From Oscillospiraceae bacterium (GTDB lineage Bacteria > Bacillota > Clostridia > Oscillospirales > Ruminococcaceae): a DNA stretch of 64,000 nucleotides. This document shows positions 33,117-41,066 of the stretch, piece after piece. The position numbers and the translations under genes were made by a program. Each line of letters begins with the position of its first letter. Positions within the stretch are counted from its first letter, which is position 1. A model generated the notes under the pieces. It did not search any database and was not told the DNA's origin. It saw nothing but the letters and a program-made list of their open reading frames with translations. The stretch is from positions 30,212-94,211 of the forward strand of contig CAADVD010000030.1 of the NCBI GenBank assembly GCA_900752435.1, read 5' to 3'.

Positions 33117-35045
33117 TTACAATTTGATTCGATTTTTTCCTGCATGCAAGCGCTGGATCGGTCCGCATGTGGCCGGTCCGGTAATTGGGCTGTCCAAATA
33201 ATCAGAATCAAACGTGATGGCGCTTCCATCAGGATTTTCAAAATCTGCATCTACAATGCGAACTCGGCCTAAAGATGCTGAAGTATGCACGGCGGACAAA
33301 AAGGAATCAAATTCTTTTGGAAGAGTCAGGTTGAGGTATGCTTGTCCTTCGATTTCGGTAATGCTGTACTCGGGATCAAAATCAGGCATTTCCAGTTTAT
33401 CCGATTCTCGCTCAAATGCCTGCGCACCATTGAAATACACGTTATGAGAAATCGATACAGGCTGTTCAACTGTTTCAAAAATTTCCAAATCACCGGGCGT
33501 CACTTGATTGATGGCTTCGATGCGATCGATGTATTCTTCCAGTGAGGTGGTGCTTCCGTTGTATACATGGGTGCCTACCGGAAGATCGGTCTGATCGCCG
33601 ATAAACAAATTTTGATACATGCGGTCATCTCCGGCGTAAACCATAGCGTAGCCGGTAATTTCGGTGCTGTGCGGTGCATGGTATGGCGTCGCACGATCGA
33701 GCTCTTTTCTGCTGATTATTTTTCCTGCAATCAAATTTCGAATGAATGCACCGCCTTGGGCGCAGATTTCCAAGGCGTTTTTGGAACCCAGAATGTTGTG
33801 ATCAACAATGTATGGACCGTGGTTGACTTCTAGAAATACATCCCGCGTATTCTGATACAAGCAATTTTTGCTCAGTCTGGTTCCTTGTGCCTGCCAGTCC
33901 AGCCAAATGCCGAGGGAGCAGTCATGAATGTGGTTGTGATGGATTTGAACGTCAATGGCGGCGTGCAGCTTGATTCCGGCAATTTCATGACCAAAGAATT
34001 CTCGCTTAATTCCAATATTGTAAATCGTATTGTTGTAAATTTCGCTAAATACGCAGCCTAAATGCCCCACAACGGCGTTTTGTCCGCAATCGTAAATCAC
34101 ATTATTACGAATGATGTGAGAACCAATTTTTTCTTTTGACCAGCCGGATTTCGATGCTGCAAAAACAGATTCCAGCTGATACTGATAGCCGGGTTTATCT
34201 TTGCGGGAAGTGCGGAAATTATCACCCGTGGAGATTTCCTTTCCGATGCTGATAGCACTGCACTTGGAGTCATGGATCACATTGTTTTCAATGATCCATC
34301 CCTTGCTCCAATTGGCTCCCATCAAACCGGGCTGATTCGCGGTAGGCGGAGCCCACTGGGAAGCGGCATGAGCCATTTCAAAGCCGCGTACGGTAATATA
34401 GTTGACGCCGGTTTTTTCGGGGAAGAAACAGCATGGACGCACATTAATTTCAACCAATTCTTTATTCGGGTCGGCCTCATGGAAATTTGCGTAAATCGTT
34501 GTATGGGAATCATCGACTGTTGCGTACCAGACATATTTTGTTTGTTCGGGATTTTTCACCTCCACATATTCTTGTGTGGCCCGATCCAGTACAGTAGTGC
34601 GAACGACAGGGTTTTCAAGCTCCTTGAAATTTTCAGCTTCATAAAAAGACATGCCGTTGAGATACACATTGCCTGGATGCAAAGAACGCCCAATTGGATA
34701 AACCAGCCAATCGCCTTGGAGTTTTTCAAGGTAAGGATTGTAATGGCCAAAGAACGAGTTGGGCAGAACAGCGCTCCAAACGGTTCCTTTTGTTTTTTTC
34801 CATGATTGGATGCGCTCAGAACCTTTAATGGTGACAGGTTCTCCTTCAGCGGCTTGGTAAGTGATTCGGCGAATATTGCTTCGTCCGCCTCCCTGGGGAT
34901 TTACCCATTCTCTGTAAACGCCTTTGTGAACGATTACCGTATCGCCGGGACGAGCTGTCAGCGCCGCCTTTCCGATTGAAAGAAAGGGCTTTTCGTTTGT
35001 TCCGGGATTGCTGTCAGCGCCGGATTTTGCTACGTGATAAATCAT
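33117..35045 (-). CDS. GH120-family beta-xylosidase (parallel beta-helix)
   Basis: 642-residue right-handed beta-helix enzyme with no signal peptide, so intracellular. The sequence closely follows my recollection of Thermoanaerobacterium GH120 beta-xylosidase throughout, for example GDTVIVHKGVYREWV, KGSERIQSW and EIAGIKLHAAIDVQIHH. The two catalytic acids known in that enzyme, 23 residues apart, are present at the same spacing: Asp383 in WLDWQAQG and Glu406 in FLEVNHG. It would release xylose from short xylo-oligosaccharides. The start at 35045 follows GGAGGAG; the longer frame crosses the promoter. It stands alone, without a xylose transporter or isomerase beside it. Confidence 0.85.
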   Translation of the reverse strand: MIYHVAKSGADSNPGTNEKPFLSIGKAALTARPGDTVIVHKGVYREWVNPQGGGRSNIRRITYQAAEGEPVTIKGSERIQSWKKTKGTVWSAVLPNSFFGHYNPYLEKLQGDWLVYPIGRSLHPGNVYLNGMSFYEAENFKELENPVVRTTVLDRATQEYVEVKNPEQTKYVWYATVDDSHTTIYANFHEADPNKELVEINVRPCCFFPEKTGVNYITVRGFEMAHAASQWAPPTANQPGLMGANWSKGWIIENNVIHDSKCSAISIGKEISTGDNFRTSRKDKPGYQYQLESVFAASKSGWSKEKIGSHIIRNNVIYDCGQNAVVGHLGCVFSEIYNNTIYNIGIKREFFGHEIAGIKLHAAIDVQIHHNHIHDCSLGIWLDWQAQGTRLSKNCLYQNTRDVFLEVNHGPYIVDHNILGSKNALEICAQGGAFIRNLIAGKIISRKELDRATPYHAPHSTEITGYAMVYAGDDRMYQNLFIGDQTDLPVGTHVYNGSTTSLEEYIDRIEAINQVTPGDLEIFETVEQPVSISHNVYFNGAQAFERESDKLEMPDFDPEYSITEIEGQAYLNLTLPKEFDSFLSAVHTSASLGRVRIVDADFENPDGSAITFDSDYLDSPITGPATCGPIQRLHAGKNRIKL

Positions 35046-35126
35046 TTGAAACTGCTCCTCCAATCTTTTTATAGAAACAAGACGATCATCATGGCGTGTG
35101 ATAGAACAATCGATTATCATGCCATA

Positions 35127-35155
35127 ATTATAAATAGAAGTCCGAATTGTGTCAA
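35127..35155 (-). promoter_or_regulatory. Promoter of the GH120 gene
   Basis: Minus strand TTGACA (35155-35150), 17 bp, TATAAT (35132-35127): full consensus. Downstream in the leader the near-copies GCATGATAATCG and GCCATGATGATCG form a direct repeat that could bind a sugar-responsive regulator. Confidence 0.75.
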
Positions 35156-35267
35156 TATAATTCACAATATTTTCTTGGTGTATAAAATATAATTATGCAA
35201 TATAGCAAATCAAAAAATAAAAATTTGTGCGAATATTCAATTTTACACTAAATGCAGAAAGAAATAG

Positions 35268-35381
35268 ATCAATCGATTGATAGGGTGCGTTGCAGAAAGT
35301 GTGCTTCAGTTCATTCAAGGAACTGCACAATTTACGGTTGAAGCTAACGTTGCGTTTAATCGATACTCCAATATCCAATAA
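35268..35381 (+). pseudogene. Possible 3' remnant of a lost gene
   Basis: A 37-codon open stretch with no start codon, ending in the protein-like text SVLQFIQGTAQFTVEA and a TAA three bases before a strong terminator. It looks like the tail of a gene whose front was deleted. The family is not recognised and the call is weak. Confidence 0.25.
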
Positions 35382-35383
35382 AG

Positions 35384-35419
35384 AAACGCCGGTACAGAGA
35401 TAAGTCTGTACCGGCGTTT
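35384..35419. terminator. Perfect terminator-like hairpin with no intact gene before it
   Basis: AAACGCCGGTACAGA (35384-35398) and TCTGTACCGGCGTTT (35405-35419) form a 15-bp perfect stem with a 6-nt loop. No intact gene on either strand reads into it; only the possible remnant 35268-35381 does. Confidence 0.65.
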
Positions 35420-35513
35420 GGTCGTTTCTTCCAAAAATAATCGCAAATTTTTTGCGAAAAAGTCAAATTTTCAAATTTTATTCAACATTTTAAAATTTTT
35501 TGCTTCCAGCGTA

Positions 35514-35542
35514 TTGCCAAATGAAACATAAAGCAGTATAAT
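35514..35542 (+). promoter_or_regulatory. Promoter of the structured RNA/leader
   Basis: TTGCCA (35514-35519), 17 bp, TATAAT (35537-35542), placing transcript start near 35549. Confidence 0.6.
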
Positions 35543-35548
35543 AAGGTC

Positions 35549-35845
35549 GAGAAAACTGAATAATGCAGCGGCGGAAAGGTGCGCCAACACCTCTCCGCTT
35601 GCGCAGGTGCCCTAATCACCTTACACAACAGTCATACGGCTGTACTGCGTATATTATTATATGCTATTTTCCTTGTTTCCGCAAGAAGATAGTTCTAGAT
35701 TTTTATACGCTTGTGAACTTGCATTATGAAATAGCTCAGCATCCGAAAACGAAGGGATTTCCCGACGTTTTATTTGCGTTGCCGAACGATGGAATATGCC
35801 GTGTAAGGTTTGAAGAAAACCCTGCACGGCATTGTTGTTTTCTCA
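35549..35845 (+). ncRNA. Candidate structured RNA with several hairpins, unknown class
   Basis: From the promoter at 35514, the predicted transcript folds into three consecutive hairpins: 35567-35599 (14 pairs, one internal mismatch, loop CGCCAA), 35605-35621 (AGGTG/CACCT) and 35628-35643 (ACAGTC-ATAC-GGCTGT). About 150 nt later there is a long hairpin (ATGCCGTG 35796-35803 with CACGGCAT 35825-35832, plus inner GGTTT/AAACC) followed by TGTTGTTTTCTC, a plausible terminator. It could be an independent RNA of about 300 nt or a regulatory leader for the genes from 35924. A frame of 152 codons crosses it, but it lacks a ribosome-binding site and a recognisable product. Confidence 0.45.
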
Positions 35846-35855
35846 GAAGCTGTTT

Positions 35856-35885
35856 ACCGGAAGATCTGCATCTCTTTCTTCCGGT
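35856..35885 (+). other. Hairpin ahead of the small peptide frame
   Basis: ACCGGAAG (35856-35863) pairs with CTTCCGGT (35878-35885); no T-run. It ends 27 nt before the GGAGGT site of the frame at 35924 and may shape the leader. Confidence 0.45.
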
Positions 35886-35923
35886 GAGCAGTTATTTTGA
35901 GAAAAAATTGGGAGGTAACACAA

Positions 35924-36034
35924 ATGAAACAAACAGTCCATCCGCATACTGCGGCAATTCCCATTCTGTATGGCGTACATCGAATACAGAGGTTGACTTG
36001 CTCATCCATTTGTACCAATGAAATTGTTGTTTAG
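35924..36034 (+). CDS. Possible 36-residue peptide, leader of the envelope cluster
   Basis: Short frame with a strong site (TTGGGAGGTAACACAA then ATG) and a stop TAG that overlaps the AGGAGG site of the next gene. The product begins MKQTVHPHTAAIPILYGVHR and resembles nothing I know. The arrangement would couple its translation to the membrane-protein gene at 36048, so it may be a regulatory leader peptide. Alternatively it is fortuitous. Confidence 0.35.
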   Translation: MKQTVHPHTAAIPILYGVHRIQRLTCSSICTNEIVV

Positions 36035-36047
36035 GAGGGAATTTGTG

Positions 36048-36611
36048 ATGCAGGAAACTACAAAAATCGCACTGGGAAATTCTCATATTCTTTCCCAGCA
36101 TAAAATTGCGAACTCAGCATTTATTACAGCTATTACCAGCCTCGTTATGTTGGCAGGAATTGTATGCTGTCCGACCATCGGCGTGGATGTGGTAGACTAT
36201 GATTTTTCCATTTTATCCGTCCTCAATCCGCCGACATTTGTTGCCGAGGCACTCAAAGAAATTGGCATGAACAATGCCGTCACGTTCCAAAGCGCTACCT
36301 CAAGCTTATTGTTGCTTTCTCTGTTGCTGGCGGCGTCGCTGTTGTTGGTGAGCGTATGTTTATCTTTAGTCGTACTGATTTGGCGCTGGCGTAAAAATTT
36401 TACAGAAATTTATTATTCTTTGTTTGTTCCACATTTATTTGCATCCATTGTTTCGTTGTTTTTTATTGTTGTGCTCTCTGCGTTGCCGGGATTGCATGCG
36501 GCTTGGTTTCTGTACGTAATGTTTGTGGTGGAAACTGGTGTTGCAATTTACTATCATCTGAATCAGGAAAAATACGATGCTTTGTATAGGTGTGGGGAGG
36601 AATCGGCGTGA
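36048..36611 (+). CDS. Membrane protein, unknown function (envelope cluster)
   Basis: 187 residues, family not recognised. It has about four hydrophobic segments (near 23-42, 83-112, 125-150 and 155-172) and a short soluble N-terminus, with a charged loop WRWRKNFTE in the middle. The start at 36048 follows AGGAGGGAATTTGTG. Its stop overlaps the GTG start of the TPR-like lipoprotein gene by four bases (GTGA), so the two proteins are made together and may interact. Confidence 0.7.
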   Translation: MQETTKIALGNSHILSQHKIANSAFITAITSLVMLAGIVCCPTIGVDVVDYDFSILSVLNPPTFVAEALKEIGMNNAVTFQSATSSLLLLSLLLAASLLLVSVCLSLVVLIWRWRKNFTEIYYSLFVPHLFASIVSLFFIVVLSALPGLHAAWFLYVMFVVETGVAIYYHLNQEKYDALYRCGEESA

Positions 36612-37771
36612 AAAAACTTACTAGTTTATTTCTGTCAGCTATTTTGATTGTTTCTCTCGTTTCTTGCCAAAGTGCTTCTATTACCGAATTCGAGCAGTAC
36701 CTAAACGATGGTGACTACTCTGCGGCGTTAGAGTTGTACGAAAGCGAATTGCTGGGTCAAAAATCACAGGAAGACGCCGACCAAGTATTGGAGTCTTTAA
36801 TTGATTCCCTCAAAAAGAGTTATGTTGATGAAAAAGAGGATTACGACACGGTTTCGGAAGCATTGCGGAAACTCAAAGAATATAGTTCAGTAACAGGACT
36901 TGCTTCCTCAACTCTCAGTGATATCAACAAACTGCAAGAGTCGCGTGAAGCCTACACCAAAGCGGAAGAATTAGTCAAATCCAATGATTACACCGATGCG
37001 ATTACGGAATTACAGAAAGTGGTATCCGATGATTCCAATTATGACAAGGCCCAAACCATGCTGGAGCAAGTGCAATCCAATTACCGTAGTACGGTGCTGG
37101 ACACTTGCAAAGGCTATGTTGAATCGGGCGATTATGAAGCGGCGATAACCGCCATTCATGATGCCATATATGTTTTGCCGGATGACGACCAGCTTTCCAA
37201 ATTGCTGACGGAATACGAAAACGCATTTGTTCAGCAGGCGCTGAACAAAGCCGCTGAACAAGCCAAACAGGGCGACTATACCGGCGCCGTTCAAACACTG
37301 GAATTGGCTTCGGATACTGTCGATTCCGAACAGTTTGACGAAAAAATTGCCGAATACGAAAGCCATAAGCCGTATAAATTATCGGAACTAAAAGTGGTGG
37401 ATTCAGATGATTTGGAGCAGCATGAAGATGCGGTTCAGGATACTTATGGGAATATCTATAATTACTCGGATCAACTCCGATCCTATGACAAAGGTTCTAC
37501 TGGTTATGTAATTTACAACGCCAATAGGGAATACACCAAATTTTTAGGTACACTTGCTTGTGGGGAAGACACTCGTAGGGAAACAACGGGGGTAATTGAA
37601 ATCTTTGCAGATGACAACTTGATTTATACTTCGCCAACAATTTCACGCACTACTGCGCCTGTTGCATTTGAAGTGGACATCAGCAACGCATCCTTAATCA
37701 AAGTAAAATGTACGGCAATTAATTCTTCCTATTTTTATTGTCTTATCGGTAATGCCACAGTCTCTAAATAA
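36608..37771 (+). CDS. Lipoprotein with TPR-like helical repeats, unknown function
   Basis: 387 residues starting at a GTG with GGGGAGG ahead. Signal and lipobox LVSC put acylated Cys at about residue 20, so it sits on the outer face of the membrane. Residues about 25-255 are helical repeats of the pattern YxAALELYE, YTDAITELQ, YEAAITAIHDA, YTGAVQTLELA, typical of tetratricopeptide-like protein-binding scaffolds. The last 130 residues form a beta-rich domain that binds something unknown. It overlaps the upstream membrane-protein gene by 4 bp and is followed by another lipoprotein gene 17 bp on. Confidence 0.75.
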   Translation: MKKLTSLFLSAILIVSLVSCQSASITEFEQYLNDGDYSAALELYESELLGQKSQEDADQVLESLIDSLKKSYVDEKEDYDTVSEALRKLKEYSSVTGLASSTLSDINKLQESREAYTKAEELVKSNDYTDAITELQKVVSDDSNYDKAQTMLEQVQSNYRSTVLDTCKGYVESGDYEAAITAIHDAIYVLPDDDQLSKLLTEYENAFVQQALNKAAEQAKQGDYTGAVQTLELASDTVDSEQFDEKIAEYESHKPYKLSELKVVDSDDLEQHEDAVQDTYGNIYNYSDQLRSYDKGSTGYVIYNANREYTKFLGTLACGEDTRRETTGVIEIFADDNLIYTSPTISRTTAPVAFEVDISNASLIKVKCTAINSSYFYCLIGNATVSK

Positions 37772-37788
37772 GCAAAGGAGTATCTACA

Positions 37789-38085
37789 ATGAAAAAAATA
37801 ATTTCCATTTTACTTTCTGTTATTTTTGTTCTCACGTTGTTTGTTTCCTGCGGTGACCCTGCGGATAAACTTGTAGGTAAGTGGGAAGGGGATGAGTCCA
37901 TTACCTTTAACGATGACGGAACAGTAAAAGTTATAGAGGAAGGTCTTCCTCTTGCTGGAACATATTCCGTGGAAACTGAAGGTGAGGTAACGCTGAACTT
38001 TGTTTTAGCTGAGGAAACCTACGAATATTCCGTCGATGGAGATACTTTAACTTTGGACGGAGATACTTATACAAAAGTAAAATAA
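37789..38085 (+). CDS. Small lipoprotein, lipocalin-like (DUF5640-type)
   Basis: 98 residues. Signal peptide with lipobox FVSC, then KLVGKWEGDESITFNDDGTV and a short series of beta strands ending DTLTLDGDTYTKV. This KWxG...F-DG pattern occurs in small lipocalin-like secreted proteins of clostridia (the DUF5640 kind); no activity is known. AAGGAG precedes the ATG. It is third in the envelope cluster, 17 bp after the TPR-like lipoprotein. Confidence 0.7.
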   Translation: MKKIISILLSVIFVLTLFVSCGDPADKLVGKWEGDESITFNDDGTVKVIEEGLPLAGTYSVETEGEVTLNFVLAEETYEYSVDGDTLTLDGDTYTKVK

Positions 38086-38159
38086 TTACTGGTACAGAAA
38101 TATAAGTCTTTTTATCACGATAAAAAACAAAACTTATTAATTGAAAGGAAAATAAAATT

Positions 38160-38603
38160 ATGCCTTGCTTTTATCATAATGACAGACCTTCAACCGTTAC
38201 ATGCTCTAGATGTGGAAAAACTTTGTGCAGTGAATGTGGTTCTTATTTACAGCCACCTACTTGCGTTGATTGTGCACGTGCAGAAACTGCCGAAATAAAG
38301 GGTGAGATGACGAAAAGTGTTGTGATTAGTGTGGTTTTGATGATTGTAGGAATTGTGGCCATGCAAAGCCCTCTTGGAATTCTGCTTGCTGGTATACCGA
38401 GTGGTTGGAGAGTATTAAATAAAATAACACCGGATATGTTTTTGTGGATGCCTTTAGTGGGTTGGTTAATCTATTTTGCGATTAAACTTGTATTAGCATA
38501 TTGTATTGGATTAATTGCATTACCGATTCAACTGTTTCGCGATATAAAAGCACTTACCGATGCAAAAAAATTAGAAGAATATATTAATGGCGTTTCTCGA
38601 TAA
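38160..38603 (+). CDS. B-box-type zinc-finger membrane protein
   Basis: 147 residues. The N-terminal 40 residues hold a zinc-binding set: Cys3, His6, then TCSRCGKTLCSECG and PPTCVDCA, arranged like the B-box finger fused to membrane domains in Firmicutes. Two or three hydrophobic segments follow (about 57-76 and 98-128). Such proteins are often linked to rhomboid or Yip1 domains; here the membrane part is not identified. The gene and the following stretch are clearly more AT-rich than the housekeeping genes, suggesting acquisition by transfer. Confidence 0.7.
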   Translation: MPCFYHNDRPSTVTCSRCGKTLCSECGSYLQPPTCVDCARAETAEIKGEMTKSVVISVVLMIVGIVAMQSPLGILLAGIPSGWRVLNKITPDMFLWMPLVGWLIYFAIKLVLAYCIGLIALPIQLFRDIKALTDAKKLEEYINGVSR

Positions 38604-38629
38604 GCTATATAACAGCAAGAAGGAATCCT

Positions 38630-38974
38630 ATGAAAATTATAGTTGCTATTTTGATTTTAAGTATCATCATAAATATTGTTACAATTATATTTTACAGAAG
38701 GAAATTTTCAAAATTCCAGTATCAAGTAAGAGTGTCTAGACAGCCTATACCAATTGAAGATATTCCTCTTCCTAAAGAACTTCCAGACAATATTACTTGT
38801 GGGGGATGTGTTCATGCGAATGCAAGAGCCGCAGAAGAAATAGGTTATGATGATAAATATTATTGCGATGTATTTAGGAGCTTTACAAATCAATCACGAT
38901 GTCTTTATTTTATGGATGTCTTTGAAACTGAACAGGGAAAAAGATGGATAGAGATATTTAAAGAAACTTCTTAA
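38630..38974 (+). CDS. Small N-terminally anchored protein with Cys cluster
   Basis: 114 residues, family not recognised. One membrane segment at about 3-22, a basic linker (YRRKFSKFQYQVR), then a small domain with Cys residues in NITCGGCVHANARA, YYCDVF and SRCLYF, which could bind metal or form disulfides. AT-rich like the gene before it, 26 bp downstream of it. It is the last gene of the envelope cluster, after which the strand switches. Confidence 0.6.
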   Translation: MKIIVAILILSIIINIVTIIFYRRKFSKFQYQVRVSRQPIPIEDIPLPKELPDNITCGGCVHANARAAEEIGYDDKYYCDVFRSFTNQSRCLYFMDVFETEQGKRWIEIFKETS

Positions 38975-39067
38975 CAACTGATAATACTATAAAAGCTCAA
39001 ATTTGGTTAGAATTTTAGAAATCTATTTCATTTATTCACTATCAATTAGGCGATGTAGGCACCCATA

Positions 39068-39155
39068 CTCTACAAATGTAAACATTCTCTAAACAAAAAC
39101 GAAAAGTTGCACATTCACGTGCAACTTTTCGTCATTTTTGAGGGTATAGTGAAAG
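39068..39155 (-). repeat. 88-nt hairpin element, copy B
   Basis: Reads on the minus strand from 39155 to 39068, starting 25 nt after the stop of the gene ending at 39180. It shares with copy A (12834-12921) the CTTTCACTATACCC lead, CAAAAAT, the stem core AAAGTTGCAC with GTGCAACTTT, and the tail ATGTTTACATTTG. Stem differences from copy A are compensated pair by pair. Confidence 0.85.
39099..39132 (-). terminator. Terminator of the five-gene leftward operon
   Basis: ACGAAAAGTTGCAC pairs with GTGCAACTTTTCGT around ATTCAC/GTGAAT; on the minus strand TTTTTG follows. It is the hairpin core of repeat copy B. Confidence 0.8.
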
Positions 39156-39179
39156 GGCTTTTCCAAACCAGTCAGAAAA

Positions 39180-39395
39180 TTACCGGTTCGGCCCACTGCT
39201 CGTTTCACCATTGGAACCAACACCGCAGTTAAACGATGCCAAAATATCCAACTGCGCGCCGATTCCATTGAAAATATTCGCCATCAAGTTGATTTCATCT
39301 TCGGACTTGCCCTCGGCCAGCACGATGGCGATTGCTGTGACCGTCAGCGTCATATTTTTTGCGTCCTGCAAGCAGGCGCAGGTTTGGTTGTCCAT
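39180..39395 (-). CDS. Small helical protein, unknown function
   Basis: 71 residues starting at MDNQTCACL with GGGGAGG ahead. It is mostly helix (TLTVTAIAIVLAEGKSEDE and MANIFNGIGAQLDILASF) and ends in a Gly/Ser tail. Small proteins of this look are common and unnamed in Oscillospiraceae (possibly the DUF6774 kind, not certain). It is the last gene of a five-gene leftward operon, 45 bp after the glyoxalase-like gene, and the 88-nt repeat follows it directly. Confidence 0.65.
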   Translation of the reverse strand: MDNQTCACLQDAKNMTLTVTAIAIVLAEGKSEDEINLMANIFNGIGAQLDILASFNCGVGSNGETSSGPNR

Positions 39396-39440
39396 AAAAA
39401 AACTCCTCCCCATATCCTATGCGGAGAAGTTTTGCGTGGT

Positions 39441-39812
39441 TCATTTTGCAGGCGGCACAATCTCAATCCAGTAACCGTCCGGATCTTCAATAAAGTAGAT
39501 GCCCATCTCTTTGTTTTCAAAGCAGATGCAGCCCATTTCCTTGTGAAGCTGGTAGGCGGCGTCAAAATCGTCGGCCTCCAATGCCAGATGGATTTCGTTG
39601 TCCCCGAGGTTATACGGCCGATCCATGTCGCGCAGCCAAGTCAGTTCCACCAAATGGGGCGCTTGCTCGTTGCCGACATAGGCGAGGATAAAACTGCCGT
39701 CTTCTGCTTCATGGCGGCGCTGTTCAGTCAAACCAAGAGCCTTTTCATAAAAGTCTAAGCTCTTGTTCAAATCGAATACATTGTAGTTGTTGTGGACAAT
39801 CTTAAAGTTCAT
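39441..39812 (-). CDS. VOC-superfamily protein, lactoylglutathione-lyase-like
   Basis: 123 residues with two beta-alpha-beta-beta-beta modules of the vicinal-oxygen-chelate fold. Metal ligands expected in this group are seen: His7, Glu56 in LVELTW, His75 in IHLALEAD and Glu117 near the end in WIEIVPP. This matches glyoxalase I-like enzymes that detoxify methylglyoxal, though related proteins do other chemistry. The start has GGAGG at good spacing. It follows the lipoprotein gene by 15 bp in the leftward operon. Confidence 0.85.
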   Translation of the reverse strand: MNFKIVHNNYNVFDLNKSLDFYEKALGLTEQRRHEAEDGSFILAYVGNEQAPHLVELTWLRDMDRPYNLGDNEIHLALEADDFDAAYQLHKEMGCICFENKEMGIYFIEDPDGYWIEIVPPAK

Positions 39813-39827
39813 ACGGAAGCCTCCTTG

Positions 39828-40376
39828 CTAGATGAGCGACGGGGTCAGCCCTTCGCTGGTAAATTCAATGGACAATTTGATGTTTACGCCGTCGAGCTTT
39901 TTGCTCATGGAGCTGTCCGCACGAATGGCGTCAAAAATGCTTTCAAAGGTGGCAAGCTCGGCCGCTTCCAAGATGGGCTCGGTGCTCGTATCGGTAAAGC
40001 GCCCGTTGCCCTGCTCATAAGACACCTTCGTAACCTTTTTCTCGAACATGTCGTAGGTGACGATGACAATGGTACCGCGTTCGGTTTCCTCATCGTCGCG
40101 GCAAAAGGTAAAGTAAATGGTACCTTTTTCACTCTTGATTTCATCGTCGCCCTTGAAGACGGCCAGCGCTTCCGTAAGAATGCCGCCCTCGTCGTATTCG
40201 TAGGCGATGTCGGTGATTTCCGGCACCAGTGCGTGAATAGAGGTCGGCTCGGCCTCTACGGCGATATCGAGTTCTTTTTCGTAGGTTTCCTTTTTGTAGT
40301 CCTGTTCACAGCCGGCCAGTGCAAACAACAATACGCTTGCGCACAGCACCGCCAGCCATTTTTTGATTTGTTTCAA
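39828..40376 (-). CDS. Lipoprotein of unknown function
   Basis: 182 residues with lipobox LAGC (acylated Cys23) and a mature part of about 160 residues. It alternates strands and helices, with DEIKSEKGTIYFTFCRDDEE and a C-terminal SKKLDGVNIKLSIEF. No family recognised. It sits 12 bp after the trkA-like gene and 15 bp before the VOC gene, so it is expressed with the potassium-type regulators; no functional link is evident from sequence. Confidence 0.65.
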   Translation of the reverse strand: MKQIKKWLAVLCASVLLFALAGCEQDYKKETYEKELDIAVEAEPTSIHALVPEITDIAYEYDEGGILTEALAVFKGDDEIKSEKGTIYFTFCRDDEETERGTIVIVTYDMFEKKVTKVSYEQGNGRFTDTSTEPILEAAELATFESIFDAIRADSSMSKKLDGVNIKLSIEFTSEGLTPSLI

Positions 40377-40388
40377 GTTGATGCTCCT

Positions 40389-41051
40389 TTATTCTTCCAT
40401 GTTTAAGGCAATTCGCAATTGGTGCAAAACGGTGGTTTTAGCCATAATTAAAATTTTATCGCAGCTCATGATTTGCGCGTTGCCGCGCGGAATGATGGTG
40501 CGGCCGTTGCGGTTGATGGATACGATGATGGCGTCTTCCGGCAGTTTGAGTTCACTCAGGCGTATCCCGTGCAGGGAGTAATTGGCCGGAATGTTGACTT
40601 CTGCGATAGTGGATTCGCCCATGTTGAGGGAAACCAATTGCTTGATGGCGGAGGTATCCACTTCGCGCTCAATGAGACGGGCAATGTTGTCCGTGGTGCT
40701 CACGCAGTTGTCGATGCCCAGCTTTTTCATGACCGGTGCATTTTTGGGGTTGTTGACTCGGGCAACGGTTTTGGGGACGTTGAAGATTTTTTTGGCAAGC
40801 TGACAGGAAATCAGGTTGTCCTCGTCGCGTCCGGATACGCTGATGAGCGCATGCATCTTGTCAATATTGGCACTTTTGAGTGCTTCAATGGTCGTGCCGT
40901 CACCGCAGATGATGGGGATGTCCAAGTCGTTGGCGAGCTTTTTGCAGGAAGCGGCCGAACGCTCAATAATGGACGGGTCATGACCGTGTTCAATCAGCGT
41001 TTGCGCCAAATAATAGCCGACCTTTCCGCCGCCGATAATTAAAACATTCAT
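40389..41051 (-). CDS. TrkA/KtrA-type NAD-binding potassium regulator, second copy
   Basis: 220 residues. Rossmann RCK-N domain with GGGKVGYYLA (about 6-15) and an acidic residue at the end of strand 2, then an RCK-C domain (about 140-215; VNIPANYSLHGIRLSEL). Such peripheral proteins bind NAD(H) or nucleotides and gate TrkH/KtrB potassium channels. The start at 41051 is 9 bp after GAGGAG. It directly follows a related gene (15 bp). No TrkH/KtrB membrane subunit is in the window. Confidence 0.88.
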   Translation of the reverse strand: MNVLIIGGGKVGYYLAQTLIEHGHDPSIIERSAASCKKLANDLDIPIICGDGTTIEALKSANIDKMHALISVSGRDEDNLISCQLAKKIFNVPKTVARVNNPKNAPVMKKLGIDNCVSTTDNIARLIEREVDTSAIKQLVSLNMGESTIAEVNIPANYSLHGIRLSELKLPEDAIIVSINRNGRTIIPRGNAQIMSCDKILIMAKTTVLHQLRIALNMEE

Positions 41052-41066
41052 ACTCACACACTCCTC

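Noticed and set aside
35193..35378. 61-codon minus-strand frame
   Set aside because: No start signal, opposite to the possible gene remnant, AT-rich intergenic DNA.
35563..36021. 152-codon plus-strand frame
   Set aside because: No ribosome-binding site, no recognisable product, and it crosses several strong RNA hairpins.
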